Shown here one piece after another: positions 16,398 to 25,703 of a DNA stretch of 64,000 bases (within the stretch, counting starts at the first letter, position 1; every line of letters begins with the position of its first letter). The position numbers and the translations under genes were made by a program. The notes beneath the pieces were generated by a model. That model was not told the origin of the DNA and ran no database searches. It worked only from the letters and a program-made list of their open reading frames with translations. The stretch covers positions 124,001 to 188,000 of the forward strand of contig JAFZKN010000017.1 of assembly GCA_017553635.1 (NCBI GenBank), in the 5' to 3' direction. This DNA is from Treponema sp. (lineage in GTDB: Bacteria > Spirochaetota > Spirochaetia > Treponematales > Treponemataceae).

Positions 16398-17657
16398 TTA
16401 TTCATCGTCGGTCAGATCATCAAGAAGATTCTGCTGTGCATCCTTTGATGAGCTTCCAGGGAGCACTTCTACCTTTGTAAGTTTCTTTTCTATCTGACGG
16501 CTTCGTCGCTCTGCAGTTTCAATTTCATTTGTCGCAGATTCAAGCTTCTTTTTAGTTGCCGCAAGAACATCGCCGAATTTTCCAAATTCTGATTTTACAG
16601 AACCTAAAAGCTCCCAGACTTTTGAAGTTTCTTTTTGAATTGCCAGAGTTCTGAATCCCATCTGCAGACTGTTTAAAAATGCATTGAGCGTTGTAGGACC
16701 TGAAATCGTAACTTTATATTCATCCTGAATAAACTGAAACAATCCCGGAATGCGCATGACTTCTGCAAACAATCCTTCGAACGGTAAAAACATAAGACCA
16801 AAATCTGTTGTATAAGGAACTTCGATATATTTTTCTTTAATATCCTTTGCCATTTTTTTAATGTCAGCAACTAATGCTTTCTTTTGAATTTCAATTTCTG
16901 TTTTATCCGCATCTTCATAAGCTTTTGTAAGCTTATCCCATACAGCAGCAGGATATTTTGAATCAACAGGTAAAAGAACAAAAGCTCCGTCAGATGTCTT
17001 TGATGGAATTTTTACGGCAAATTCAACTACCTTTTTAGTATCCTTTGGATTTGGATGCGCATTTTTTTCATACTGTTCCGGCGAAAGAATCTGACTTAAA
17101 AGTGACTCAAGCTGAACTTCACCCATTCCGCCTGCACTCTTTACATTTGTAAGTGCACGTTTTAAACCGCCGACATCATTTGCAAGAGTCTGCATTTCGC
17201 CAAGACCTTTCTGCACAGCCTCAAGCTGCTTTGTTACAATTTCAAAAGAACCTGTAAGACGTTTTTCAAGAGTCGACTGAAGTTTTTCATCAACAGTTTC
17301 GCGCATCTGATCAAGCTTCTTTTCGTTTGAATCCTGCATGTGCTTTAAATTTTCCTGAACAAGACGCTGCTGGTTTATAAGAGTTTCCTGTGTTGATTTT
17401 GTAAGAACATCAAGGCGCTGCGAAAGAGAATTCATAAACTGAGTAAGAGTATTTGTCATCGACTCATGCGTGTTTTTAGTAAGCGCATCAAACTTTGCGT
17501 TAATCGAATCCTGAAACTTCATGAGCATATCAAGATTTTCTTTTCTGCTTTCACTGCTGGCTTTTCCACTTTCTTTATTTGAAAAAAGCAGAATACCCAT
17601 AACCACAACAAAAAGTCCCAGAACAGAAATAAGAATAATAAGAACACGTACGTCCAT
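16398..17657 (-). CDS. rmuC: DNA recombination protein RmuC family
   Basis: 419 residues. One N-terminal membrane segment (VLIILISVLGLFVVVMGILLF), then a long coiled coil (about residues 40-165), then the RmuC core: GGMGEVQLESLLSQIL, VEFAVKIP, LLPVDSKYP and FLPFEGLFAEV. The core resembles a PD-(D/E)XK nuclease fold. In E. coli RmuC limits inversions at short repeats; its biochemical activity is not settled. GAGGGG lies shortly before the ATG. It is 129 bases beyond the RluA-like gene and may be the tail of the same minus-strand group or have its own promoter. Confidence 0.93.
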   Translation of the reverse strand: MDVRVLIILISVLGLFVVVMGILLFSNKESGKASSESRKENLDMLMKFQDSINAKFDALTKNTHESMTNTLTQFMNSLSQRLDVLTKSTQETLINQQRLVQENLKHMQDSNEKKLDQMRETVDEKLQSTLEKRLTGSFEIVTKQLEAVQKGLGEMQTLANDVGGLKRALTNVKSAGGMGEVQLESLLSQILSPEQYEKNAHPNPKDTKKVVEFAVKIPSKTSDGAFVLLPVDSKYPAAVWDKLTKAYEDADKTEIEIQKKALVADIKKMAKDIKEKYIEVPYTTDFGLMFLPFEGLFAEVMRIPGLFQFIQDEYKVTISGPTTLNAFLNSLQMGFRTLAIQKETSKVWELLGSVKSEFGKFGDVLAATKKKLESATNEIETAERRSRQIEKKLTKVEVLPGSSSKDAQQNLLDDLTDDE

Positions 17658-17786
17658 AAGTCCCCTCGAATTATTTATTTTTAGATTAATTAAATTATAT
17701 AAGGCAAAGGCTTAATGTATCAAGTGACACAAACTGATTATGAAAAAACATTGGGTTATTTTTTTAAAGAACTTTCATCCAGACTT

Positions 17787-19175
17787 TTAATACCTGAATT
17801 CCGGTTCGCATGTAAACTCGAGGCGTTTGCCTGTAACCGGGTGCTCAAAGCTTATGTAAGTTGAATGAAGCAAAAGGCGCTGACCTTCTTCCTGCGAGCC
17901 GTAAAGGTTATCACCGACAATCGGGATGCCAAAGCCGTGAGGGTCAGAAGAAGCAAGCCTTAACTGGTGGGTTCTTCCTGTATGCGGAATAAACTCGACG
18001 CTCGTTACGTCGCGGTCATAGAGCTTCCAAATTCGAAGTCTTTTCCATTCTGTAATTCCAAGCTTTCCAAATTCTTCGTCATAAATCTGGTGCGGTCTGT
18101 TATCTACATCCAGTCTGAATTTAAGTTCAAACCGGCCATGGTCAGGACAGTTTCTGCCGCCAAGCTTTACAAGAGCGCCGTCTAAAACTGCGATATATTT
18201 TTTCTGGACTTTACCCTGTTCAAACTGCATCGAAAGAGTGCGTTGTGATTCTGCTGTAAATGCAAGGACCATTAAACCCGACGTATCCATATCAAGCCTG
18301 TGAACCGAAGGCTGTTCGATAGTATCAGGAAAAAGACGGCGCACGCGCGATACAATGCAATCCTGCTTGTCTTCGCCGCGACCCGGAACAGCAAGAAGCC
18401 CCGAAGGTTTATTTACAACTATAATATCATCATCACGGTAAAGAATTTTAAGACCGAGAATTTCGGGTAATATCAGACTGCATTTTTCATCACAAGGAGA
18501 ATAAAACTTTCCCTGCTCACACCTAAGGTTTGGCTTTCCCCAGTAAAATTCTGTCATAGACACAGGAATTAAATTTTTAGAAAAAGCATAACTTAAAAGC
18601 TTTGGCTCACAGCATTCACCTGTGCCTGTCGGAAAAAATTTTTCTTTTTTCTGATAAGCTTCATACATTATCTTATGCTGAATTTTACTAAAATCCGAAA
18701 CTGTTTTATCTGCACACGTAAATTTATAGAGAGAATAAATTTTAGAAAGGGAATCGTTACAAAGCTCAAGACGTTTTTTATCGCGCTCTTTTTTTTCTTC
18801 TTTACTTTCGCCTTCGGGTGCAGAAGAAAGCTCGTGAATCATTCTGTCATTTACAGAAACTGCTTTATCGTATTCATCCTGATTTACCAATGCAGGGACA
18901 AAGCCTTCGTAATTCCATTTTGAATTATACTGCCCCGAAAATGCTCGGAGCACAATATATTCTCCGTCAAAAAATGCGCCCTCAAGATTTTTTAAGCTGG
19001 CATCTTTGTTATCAGCATCTCCGCTATCAGCAGTTTTACCGCACTGCACATCCTTTTTGCAAACTAAAATTCCGAACATCCCGTTAAAGTCGCTTAACGG
19101 CCCACCGCTTTTTAACTGCTCCATTAATTGATGAGAATATTTTTCTGCAAGCTGTGTTGGAAACGGCGGAAACAT
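17787..19175 (-). CDS. RluA-family pseudouridine synthase with long N-terminal extension
   Basis: 462 residues. The C-terminal 230 residues are a RluA-type synthase: DDIIVVNKPSGLLAVPGRG, the catalytic block HRLDMDTSGLMVLA with its aspartate, and PHTGRTHQLRLA. The first 230 residues are a charged helical region plus the cysteine-containing motif GKFYSPCDEKCSLIL, which I recall from long RluA-family proteins of proteobacteria (FYPAC-GKC). The target uridine in rRNA or tRNA cannot be read. It lies 25 bases after rpiA, with a weak AAGGC site before its ATG, so it is probably in the same transcript. Confidence 0.88.
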   Translation of the reverse strand: MFPPFPTQLAEKYSHQLMEQLKSGGPLSDFNGMFGILVCKKDVQCGKTADSGDADNKDASLKNLEGAFFDGEYIVLRAFSGQYNSKWNYEGFVPALVNQDEYDKAVSVNDRMIHELSSAPEGESKEEKKERDKKRLELCNDSLSKIYSLYKFTCADKTVSDFSKIQHKIMYEAYQKKEKFFPTGTGECCEPKLLSYAFSKNLIPVSMTEFYWGKPNLRCEQGKFYSPCDEKCSLILPEILGLKILYRDDDIIVVNKPSGLLAVPGRGEDKQDCIVSRVRRLFPDTIEQPSVHRLDMDTSGLMVLAFTAESQRTLSMQFEQGKVQKKYIAVLDGALVKLGGRNCPDHGRFELKFRLDVDNRPHQIYDEEFGKLGITEWKRLRIWKLYDRDVTSVEFIPHTGRTHQLRLASSDPHGFGIPIVGDNLYGSQEEGQRLLLHSTYISFEHPVTGKRLEFTCEPEFRY

Positions 19176-19200
19176 TTTGCGCCTTTGAGTTTATTCAGCT

Positions 19201-19920
19201 TTAACGCTCAATAACTTTACCGTCTGAATCGAGCGTAAACACAATCGGTTTGTTTTTTGTAAAGAAGCCGTTGTCAACAACTCCGACAATCCCGTTGATT
19301 TTATCTTCCATCTCTGCAGGGTTTACAGGATTTTTCCAGACGATGTCTAAAAGCTGGTTTCCATTGTCTGTAATTACAGGACCGCATTTACGAACACCCT
19401 CACGCAAAAAGCATTCAGCACCGAGAGCATTTAATGCAGCAACAACAGGAACTCTTGCCTCACCGATAATTTCTACCGGAAGATGAAATTTTGTTCCGAG
19501 TGAGTCTACGATTTTTGTAGAGTCTGCAACGATTACAAACTGTGTCGAATTGTATGCAACAATTTTTTCACGAAGAAGGGCTGCACCGCCACCTTTAATT
19601 ACATTGTTGGAAGGATCAACTTCATCTGCACCGTCGATTGCAAGATCAAGATGACCTCCGATAATTTTATCATTCATCGAATAAACAGGAATTCCAAGCT
19701 CTTCACAGAGATTCTGTGTTCCAAAGCTTGTAACAACTGCCTTAATATCTTTTACTGTTCCGTCTGCAATTCTTTTTGCAAGATGCTTTACTGCAGGAAC
19801 TGCTGTTGAACCTGTTCCAAGACCGATTTTCATTCCGGAAAAGATTTTTCCATTTTTAATTAAAGTGTCGATTGCTGTAGAAGCTACAAGTTCTTTCTGT
19901 TCAATCTGTGTCATCGCCAT
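19201..19920 (-). CDS. rpiA: Ribose-5-phosphate isomerase A
   Basis: 239 residues from the ATG at 19920. Family motifs: MKIGLGTGSTA (phosphate loop), LDLAIDGADEVDPSNNVIKGGGAALLREKIVA with the catalytic acidic residues, and a C-terminal GIVGVVDNGFF. It interconverts ribose 5-phosphate and ribulose 5-phosphate in the non-oxidative pentose phosphate pathway. The frame extends 29 codons further upstream, but the ATG at 19920 has AGGAG about seven bases before it and gives the normal length. It overlaps the end of aroDE by 20 bases, suggesting coupled translation. Confidence 0.95.
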   Translation of the reverse strand: MAMTQIEQKELVASTAIDTLIKNGKIFSGMKIGLGTGSTAVPAVKHLAKRIADGTVKDIKAVVTSFGTQNLCEELGIPVYSMNDKIIGGHLDLAIDGADEVDPSNNVIKGGGAALLREKIVAYNSTQFVIVADSTKIVDSLGTKFHLPVEIIGEARVPVVAALNALGAECFLREGVRKCGPVITDNGNQLLDIVWKNPVNPAEMEDKINGIVGVVDNGFFTKNKPIVFTLDSDGKVIER

Positions 19921-21409
19921 AATCAACTCCTGTAAATATTTTAAATTGTCTGTATCCCTGATAACGTAACATCGACTTTCCATTTGCAACACGGCAGCCT
20001 GCGGCAATTGCTCTGTTCATCATCGGAGTAACTTCGGGATTATAAATAATATCGTATACATATTCTGTTCCGCGGAAATTATAGAAATAAATCGGATCGT
20101 TTTTAGGATCCGGATTTCCATCACTTCCAGCGCCAACAGATGTCGTCTGAATTATAATGTCAGAATAAACTTCAAAATCCAGAAGTGCATCTGGAGAAAG
20201 AACAGCATATTCAAAACCATATTTATCAGCAAGCGCCTTTGCATTTGCTATCGTTCTGTTAAAGATACATGCACGGCCACCCATTTTTTTAATTGCATAA
20301 GCAATTGCATGAGCAGCGCCTCCTGCTCCAATTATTGCAACGCGTCTTCTTCTTAATTTATCAACACCTAAAAATTCTTTCAAAGCCTCTGCAAATCCAT
20401 CAGCATCAGTATTGTGTCCTACCCATTCACCGTCTACTTTTACGATTGTGTTGCTTGCTCTGATTTCACCAACTTCTTCATCAATATCATCAAGCTCAGA
20501 AAGAACAGTTTCCTTATGAGGAACAGTTACGGACATTCCCTGAATTCCAACCGAGTTACAAAACTCTATAACATCTTCGATGTTGTCACCTCTTACAGGG
20601 ACATAAACAGCATTGATATTGTTTTTCTTATAACCTTTGTTATGGAGCGAAGGACTTGAAGTAAACTTTAACGGATAACCTGTAATACCGAAAATCTTTG
20701 TATCCTGATTTAATTCTCTAAAATGATAAATATCATTAAGCGTAACAGGATCTATATGTCCAATATCTTCTGTATTTCCCATTGTTTCTTTCGGAGAAAC
20801 ATAAGTTAAAAATGAATGTGACTTATGAGCGAGAATTCGTGTTGGTAAACCAAGTGGTCCCATTGCACAAAGAATATGTTCATACTCTGTAAAATCTCTT
20901 GTCTCTTCAAAAAATTTTGTTACATCTTTCAGAGAATTTGGAGTAAATGCAATTTTCGGAATTTCATAACCTGTCTTTCTCATTTGATTACATCTTTCAA
21001 TGATGTCAGAAACAGGTCCTTTCATGTCATGAAAGCTTCTGATAATTCTTGTTCCGAATGCCATTGCAGCATCCTGAAGACTCGGAATATGAAAGTCATC
21101 TTCAAAATCTACATAGTTAAAATTATTCTGAGGATTCTGATCAGCAAATGCCATAGCTCTTGCAAAAAGCATTGTACGGGCTGCTTCACCACCAAAATAA
21201 ACTCCTCCGTCAATTCGTCTTCTGATTGTTAAAATACATGGAATGTTTGCAAGGTGAGGAAATTTTCTGATGTGAAGACATTCATCTTCATCAAGATAGT
21301 CGGCCCTAAGTTCAACTATATCAATATAGGGCCGATATTTTTCGATAAGATTAAGATTTTCCTGAATAGTCTTACAAGTCAATGTAAGACAGATATAAGG
21401 TCTATTCAT
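19901..21409 (-). CDS. aroDE: Fused 3-dehydroquinate dehydratase (type I) and shikimate dehydrogenase
   Basis: 502 residues. Residues 1-230 are a type I dehydroquinase barrel with IVELRADYL, the catalytic histidine in SFHD (His127) and the Schiff-base lysine in PKIAFTP (Lys152). Residues 238-500 are AroE: GITGYPLKFTSSPSLHN, VTVPHKE (Lys299), HNTDADGF (Asp335) and the NADP-binding GAGGAAHA (about 360-367). It does two consecutive steps of the shikimate pathway. The same domain order is known from plants and chlamydiae and, from memory, from treponemes. It starts five bases after the PASTA gene and overlaps rpiA. Confidence 0.95.
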   Translation of the reverse strand: MNRPYICLTLTCKTIQENLNLIEKYRPYIDIVELRADYLDEDECLHIRKFPHLANIPCILTIRRRIDGGVYFGGEAARTMLFARAMAFADQNPQNNFNYVDFEDDFHIPSLQDAAMAFGTRIIRSFHDMKGPVSDIIERCNQMRKTGYEIPKIAFTPNSLKDVTKFFEETRDFTEYEHILCAMGPLGLPTRILAHKSHSFLTYVSPKETMGNTEDIGHIDPVTLNDIYHFRELNQDTKIFGITGYPLKFTSSPSLHNKGYKKNNINAVYVPVRGDNIEDVIEFCNSVGIQGMSVTVPHKETVLSELDDIDEEVGEIRASNTIVKVDGEWVGHNTDADGFAEALKEFLGVDKLRRRRVAIIGAGGAAHAIAYAIKKMGGRACIFNRTIANAKALADKYGFEYAVLSPDALLDFEVYSDIIIQTTSVGAGSDGNPDPKNDPIYFYNFRGTEYVYDIIYNPEVTPMMNRAIAAGCRVANGKSMLRYQGYRQFKIFTGVDYGDDTD

Positions 21410-21414
21410 GCTTA

Positions 21415-22545
21415 TTACTGAACAGAAGCGCGTTCAACTTCTCTGTCTAAAACACTCAATACAAGAACAGCTCCATGTGGTGCTGCATAAGGAATTGAGA
21501 AATTACCGCCAACATGAGAAATTGATGCAAAACTATAGCGGCTTCCTTCCTGTGGAAGGATATCAAGTTTTACAGGAACAGCATACGGATACTCAGGAAT
21601 TGTTGTAGAAAAAATTCCGTGAACATAATTTGTTGTATCACGTTTAGAAGCATCTTCTGCAGATTCTGTTTCTGATTTGTTTGAATTATCTGCAGTTACA
21701 GTTCCCTCTGAAGCAGCTTTTGGTTCCGGCATCGCAAATTCAAGTTGAATGCGACTATACTCACCAACTTCTTTTTTATTTCCAGGAACAGTCTGTTTAA
21801 CAACAGTACCCGGCTTTTCTGAATCAGTTGCAAGATGTTGTGTAAAATCAACAGTGAGTTTTGTAGTAGAAAGAGTTTTAAAAACTTCTTCAATATTCAT
21901 TCCTACAAAATCAGGAACATTTACTTTTGCTTTTTCCGGTCCGCTGGAAACTATAAACTGGAGAGTAACAGGCTGAGTAATTGCTGTTCCTTCTTCCGGT
22001 TCCTGTTCAAGAATAGTTCCTGCCGGCGAAGCATCCTGTTTAAAAATCGGGTTGGCAATCTTTAAAGAAGGGATTTCAGTTCCAGCATAAAGAGCATCGA
22101 TTGTTGTTTTAACTGCATCAAGGTTTGAACCTACGTAATTTCTGACATGATCAAAAACAACTCCACGGCTTACTACAAGTGTAACTCTGCTCGAAGCTTT
22201 TACAACCGAATTTTTTTTCGGAGACTGAGAAATGATAATTCCTGCCTGTCCCGGTGTATCAGAATATCTCATCTGGAGTCGAGGATACAATTCCTTTTCC
22301 TGAAGAATAAGCTGTGCATCGAGAATATTCTTTCCTACTACATCAGGAACAATCTGGCGTTCATAACCTCTGTTAAATACTATAAATGCAATTACTGCGA
22401 AAATTCCCATTATAAGAATAAGTGAAACAGCATAAGCAACAAAAGCGCCGCCAAACTGCTGCATTGATTCTTTAGTTTCTGTAATTGATCCACCGATGTT
22501 TTTAATTTTTTCACCAATAGATTTCTTTTCCTTTTTTTCAAACAT
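21415..22545 (-). CDS. Membrane-anchored protein with three PASTA domains
   Basis: 376 residues: a short basic cytoplasmic tail, one membrane segment (about 36-57), then PASTA repeats beginning about VPDVVGKNILDAQ, VRNYVGSNLDAV and VPDFVGMNIEEV. After a serine/glutamate-rich linker comes a C-terminal domain of about 90 residues (from TTNYVHGIFS). PASTA domains elsewhere sense peptidoglycan or support cell-wall synthesis; here no kinase or transpeptidase domain is attached, so it may be a partner or scaffold. AAGG lies before the ATG. Between it and fmt are 93 AT-rich bases that may hold a promoter, but I found no convincing pair. Confidence 0.9.
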   Translation of the reverse strand: MFEKKEKKSIGEKIKNIGGSITETKESMQQFGGAFVAYAVSLILIMGIFAVIAFIVFNRGYERQIVPDVVGKNILDAQLILQEKELYPRLQMRYSDTPGQAGIIISQSPKKNSVVKASSRVTLVVSRGVVFDHVRNYVGSNLDAVKTTIDALYAGTEIPSLKIANPIFKQDASPAGTILEQEPEEGTAITQPVTLQFIVSSGPEKAKVNVPDFVGMNIEEVFKTLSTTKLTVDFTQHLATDSEKPGTVVKQTVPGNKKEVGEYSRIQLEFAMPEPKAASEGTVTADNSNKSETESAEDASKRDTTNYVHGIFSTTIPEYPYAVPVKLDILPQEGSRYSFASISHVGGNFSIPYAAPHGAVLVLSVLDREVERASVQ

Positions 22546-22638
22546 AAAAACACCTTGAAATTAATTAAAATTTATTTATAAACTTCAACTTATCTTAAAA
22601 AGCAAAGTCTTTCCTTATACTATACTTGATAAAGGCTC

Positions 22639-23640
22639 TCACTTCAATACTGAACCTATAAAATCCCTGGTTCCGTTCATAAAATCCTTATATCCCATGG
22701 CATTTTTGCCCGGTTTCTGGAGTTTTTTCAATGCCAGAATGCCATCCCCAGTCTTAACCCAGATTCCGGTCGGTTTATCAAACAGAAGAACCTTTCCAGG
22801 CTCACAGGTCTTATATCCGTCAATATTTACTGCTGAATTTATCAAAAGCCCTTCACTACTTTCAATTACCGATGATTCGAAAATACGAAGGTTATCCGTT
22901 TTGCCGGCTGAAGTAAAAAAACAGAAGCATCCTGGTTCAGGATTATAGGCACGGATTTTTGCATCAAGCTCAAGAGAAGAAAGATTCCAGTCGAGTTTTC
23001 CGTCCTCTTTTGAAATAACTGCAGTATAACTTGCTTCTCCTGTCTGTGGGTTTCCTTTTTTCAGGCAGCCGTTTTTATCTGCATCCGAAAGAAGTTCCGT
23101 AATAAGTTCAGCTCCGCAAACCGCTGCATCATTTAAAAGTGAACCTCCAGTTTCTGTTCCTTTAAGTTCAACTTTTTTCTGAGCAAGAATATTACCCTCA
23201 TCCATTTTTAATGACAGAGTCTGTACGGAAAATGCAGTCTCTTTATCTCTGTTTAAGATTGCAGCAGGAACCGGAGTACAGCCCCTGTATTTTGGAAGTA
23301 AAGAAGGATGTAAATTTATTCCGCCTAAACGAAACATCGAAAGAAATTTAGGACCAAAGATGTGGCCGTATGCAAAACAAACAAGAATGTCGGCATTAAT
23401 TTTCGAAATTTCTTCACGTGCATTTGAATCCAGATGTTCAGGAGTAAAAACAGGAATATCGTTCTGTATTGCAAACTGAGCAACAGGTGTCATAACCAAT
23501 TCCTTATGACGGCCTTTCGCCGCCGGAGCATTTGAGAGAACTCCGGCAATTTTAAAATTATTCTCCGCTGAATTTTGTAAAAGAATTTTTAATGTTTCTG
23601 CTGAAGCTTCTGGGCTTCCGGCATAAAGAACTCTTATCAT
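22639..23640 (-). CDS. fmt: Methionyl-tRNA formyltransferase
   Basis: 333 residues. Motifs: MIRVLYAGSPEASAETL at the N-terminus, the formyl-transfer site ADILVCFAYGHIFGPKFLSMFRLGGINLHPSLLPKYRGCTPVPAAIL (asparagine and histidine of NLHPS; usually S-LP-WRG), FSVQTLSLKMDEG, and a C-terminal OB-like domain ending near KKLQKPGK. It formylates initiator Met-tRNA. It overlaps the def stop codon by four bases (ATGA type), so the two functionally linked genes are translationally coupled. Confidence 0.95.
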   Translation of the reverse strand: MIRVLYAGSPEASAETLKILLQNSAENNFKIAGVLSNAPAAKGRHKELVMTPVAQFAIQNDIPVFTPEHLDSNAREEISKINADILVCFAYGHIFGPKFLSMFRLGGINLHPSLLPKYRGCTPVPAAILNRDKETAFSVQTLSLKMDEGNILAQKKVELKGTETGGSLLNDAAVCGAELITELLSDADKNGCLKKGNPQTGEASYTAVISKEDGKLDWNLSSLELDAKIRAYNPEPGCFCFFTSAGKTDNLRIFESSVIESSEGLLINSAVNIDGYKTCEPGKVLLFDKPTGIWVKTGDGILALKKLQKPGKNAMGYKDFMNGTRDFIGSVLK

Positions 23641-24224
23641 TCAGTCTCCTGATTATGTTTATTTTCTTTTGCAGCCTTTTTTGCAGCGATCTTTCTTGCC
23701 TTTGCTTCTTTTTCTTTTATTTTTTCAAGATAACGTTTAGAACGTTTCTGCATTATTTCTTCTGTCTGTTTTGCAAAATCAGGATCACCTTTATCAATAA
23801 AAACAATTCCTTCAAGATGATCATATTCATGCTGAATGATACGCGCTAAAAAGCCTTCTGCTTCAATTGTAAATTTCTTTCCGTTTTCATCAAGTGCCTG
23901 AACCGTTACCTTTGAAGGACGTTTAATAACTTCGTAAATTTTCGGAATGCTTAAACAGCCTTCTTCATAATCAACTAAGTCACCGGAAGTAGAAATGATC
24001 TGAGGATTAATAAAAACACGGCGAACATCATCATCTGCCATGAGAACAAAAAATCTTTTGTTTATGTTTACCTGCGGTGCTGCAAGTCCTACACCGTTTG
24101 CAGCATCCATTGTTTCAAACATTTCTGCAATTAAAGAACGAAACTCATCATTGATTTCTTCTTCTTTTACAGGAACAGCAACCTGACGTAAAATTTCTTC
24201 ACCGAGTTTTGTAATCCTCAACAT
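23637..24224 (-). CDS. def: Peptide deformylase
   Basis: 195 residues. All three family motifs are present: GVGLAAPQ (44-51), EGCLS with metal ligand Cys90, and QHEYDHLEG with ligands His132 and His136 and catalytic Glu133. It removes formyl groups from new proteins. The last 40 residues are a lysine/alanine-rich tail beyond the catalytic core, possibly for ribosome binding. It starts one base after hisD and overlaps fmt by four bases. Confidence 0.96.
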   Translation of the reverse strand: MLRITKLGEEILRQVAVPVKEEEINDEFRSLIAEMFETMDAANGVGLAAPQVNINKRFFVLMADDDVRRVFINPQIISTSGDLVDYEEGCLSIPKIYEVIKRPSKVTVQALDENGKKFTIEAEGFLARIIQHEYDHLEGIVFIDKGDPDFAKQTEEIMQKRSKRYLEKIKEKEAKARKIAAKKAAKENKHNQETE

Positions 24225-24225
24225 A

Positions 24226-25593
24226 TTATTTCTCCAGTCTTATTCTTGCAGCACGCGCATGAGCATTTAAGCCCTCTGCGTCTCCAAAAAATCCTGCAGC
24301 TTCTGCAGACTTTTTCATTCCTTCTGAACCCGGTTTTGCGCGTAACGTTGTAACAGTCTTTAAAAACATCCTTACGCTTAAACCGCCGCTATAGTGTGCA
24401 ACGCCTGATGTAGGAAGTGTATGATTTAAACCTGCAGCGTAATCACCGAATACTTCTGCAGCGTAGTGTCCGATAAAAAGCGAACCAAAGTTACGAACTT
24501 TGTTCATTATTTCATCGCGTTCCTTTCCTTCATCAAGTGCAAGCTCAAGATGTTCAGGTGCTTTTTTATTTGCAATTTCTGCTGCTTCTTCAAGAGAATC
24601 AACGATAATAATTTTTCCGTAAGTGTCGATACTCTGACGCGCAACTTCTTTTGTCGGAAGTGATTCAAGCTGCTTTTCTATTTCCTGTGAAACCTTTTGT
24701 GCAAAATCCATGTCGTTTGTTGCAAGAACTGCCTGTGCTACAATATCGTGTTCAGCCTGTGCAAGTAAATCTGCTGCAACCCATGCAGGATCTGCACTCT
24801 TATCTGCAATTATAAATACTTCCGTAGGGCCAGCAAGCATGTCGATTCCGACTTTTCCGTAAACCTGCTGTTTTGCCGCAGTAACAAATTTATTTCCCGG
24901 TCCTACAACAACATCTACAGAAGGAATTGACTGTGTTCCATAAGCCATGGCTGCAATTGCCTGTGAGCCACCAGCTGCATAACATTTTGTAACGCCGCAG
25001 ATATAAGCTGCCGCCATGATTTTTTCGTCGGCATAAGGTTTACCACCGATAAAAGTTTTTCCAGGAATTCCGCTTCCTTCGCTCTGTGCTTTGGCAAGGT
25101 CATCCGGATGAACGCGTGGCGGCGTACATAAAATAACTTCATCAACTCCGGCTGCAACAGCTGGCGTAATTGTCATAATTACAGATGATAAAAGAGGATA
25201 TCTTCCTGCAGGAACATAAGCTCCGGCTTTTTCTACCGGGATTGTTTTCTGACCGGTATAGAGACCTGGCGTAAGTTCAACTTCAAAATCATCAAAAGAT
25301 TCTCTCTGCTTTAAAGCAAATTTATATGCAAGATCATGAGAGTAGCAGATTGCATTGTAAATATCCGGTTCTTCTTTCTTTAATTTTTCTGCTGCAGCTT
25401 TAAGCTCGCTTTCTGGAATAAGATAAGAAGATGGAGAGGCAACGTCATACTTGTCTGCAACTTTTTTAATGGCTGCATCACCGTTTTCGATAACGTCCTT
25501 TATAACGTTCTGAACTACTTCATTTGTTCCTGTAAAATTACGGCCATCAAACCATGCCGGCTCGAGTTCCGAGGCTTTTATAATCTTAATCAT
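24226..25593 (-). CDS. hisD: Histidinol dehydrogenase
   Basis: 455 residues. Family blocks: GLYTGQKTIPVEKAGAYVPAGRYPLLSSVIMTI, GGSQAIAAMAYGT, VVGPGNKFVTAAK, GPTEVFIIAD, LLAQAEHDIVAQAVL, GLNHTLPTSG. It is a zinc enzyme oxidising L-histidinol to histidine in two NAD-dependent steps. No other histidine gene is in the window; instead it heads a translation-processing and shikimate group (def is one base away). The start has no Shine-Dalgarno site but a promoter six bases upstream. The GVAHYSGGLSVRMF segment differs from common HisD (usually SGLSV-DF), so a HisD-like subgroup is possible. Confidence 0.92.
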   Translation of the reverse strand: MIKIIKASELEPAWFDGRNFTGTNEVVQNVIKDVIENGDAAIKKVADKYDVASPSSYLIPESELKAAAEKLKKEEPDIYNAICYSHDLAYKFALKQRESFDDFEVELTPGLYTGQKTIPVEKAGAYVPAGRYPLLSSVIMTITPAVAAGVDEVILCTPPRVHPDDLAKAQSEGSGIPGKTFIGGKPYADEKIMAAAYICGVTKCYAAGGSQAIAAMAYGTQSIPSVDVVVGPGNKFVTAAKQQVYGKVGIDMLAGPTEVFIIADKSADPAWVAADLLAQAEHDIVAQAVLATNDMDFAQKVSQEIEKQLESLPTKEVARQSIDTYGKIIIVDSLEEAAEIANKKAPEHLELALDEGKERDEIMNKVRNFGSLFIGHYAAEVFGDYAAGLNHTLPTSGVAHYSGGLSVRMFLKTVTTLRAKPGSEGMKKSAEAAGFFGDAEGLNAHARAARIRLEK

Positions 25594-25599
25594 GGCCTT

Positions 25600-25628
25600 A
25601 TTTTAGCAGATTTGAGCGTTTGTTACAA
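25600..25628 (-). promoter_or_regulatory. Leaderless promoter of hisD
   Basis: On the minus strand: TTGTAA (25628-25623), 17-base spacer, TAAAAT (25605-25600), then AAGGCC and the ATG at 25593. The predicted start base falls at the ATG. It should drive the whole hisD-def-fmt group. Confidence 0.6.
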
Positions 25629-25703
25629 TTAACGTTATTCTTTAAATTTGTGCGCTGAAGATTGTGAGAGCAAACAACGGGTGTACGGAGCCAGATTTTA
25701 TAA

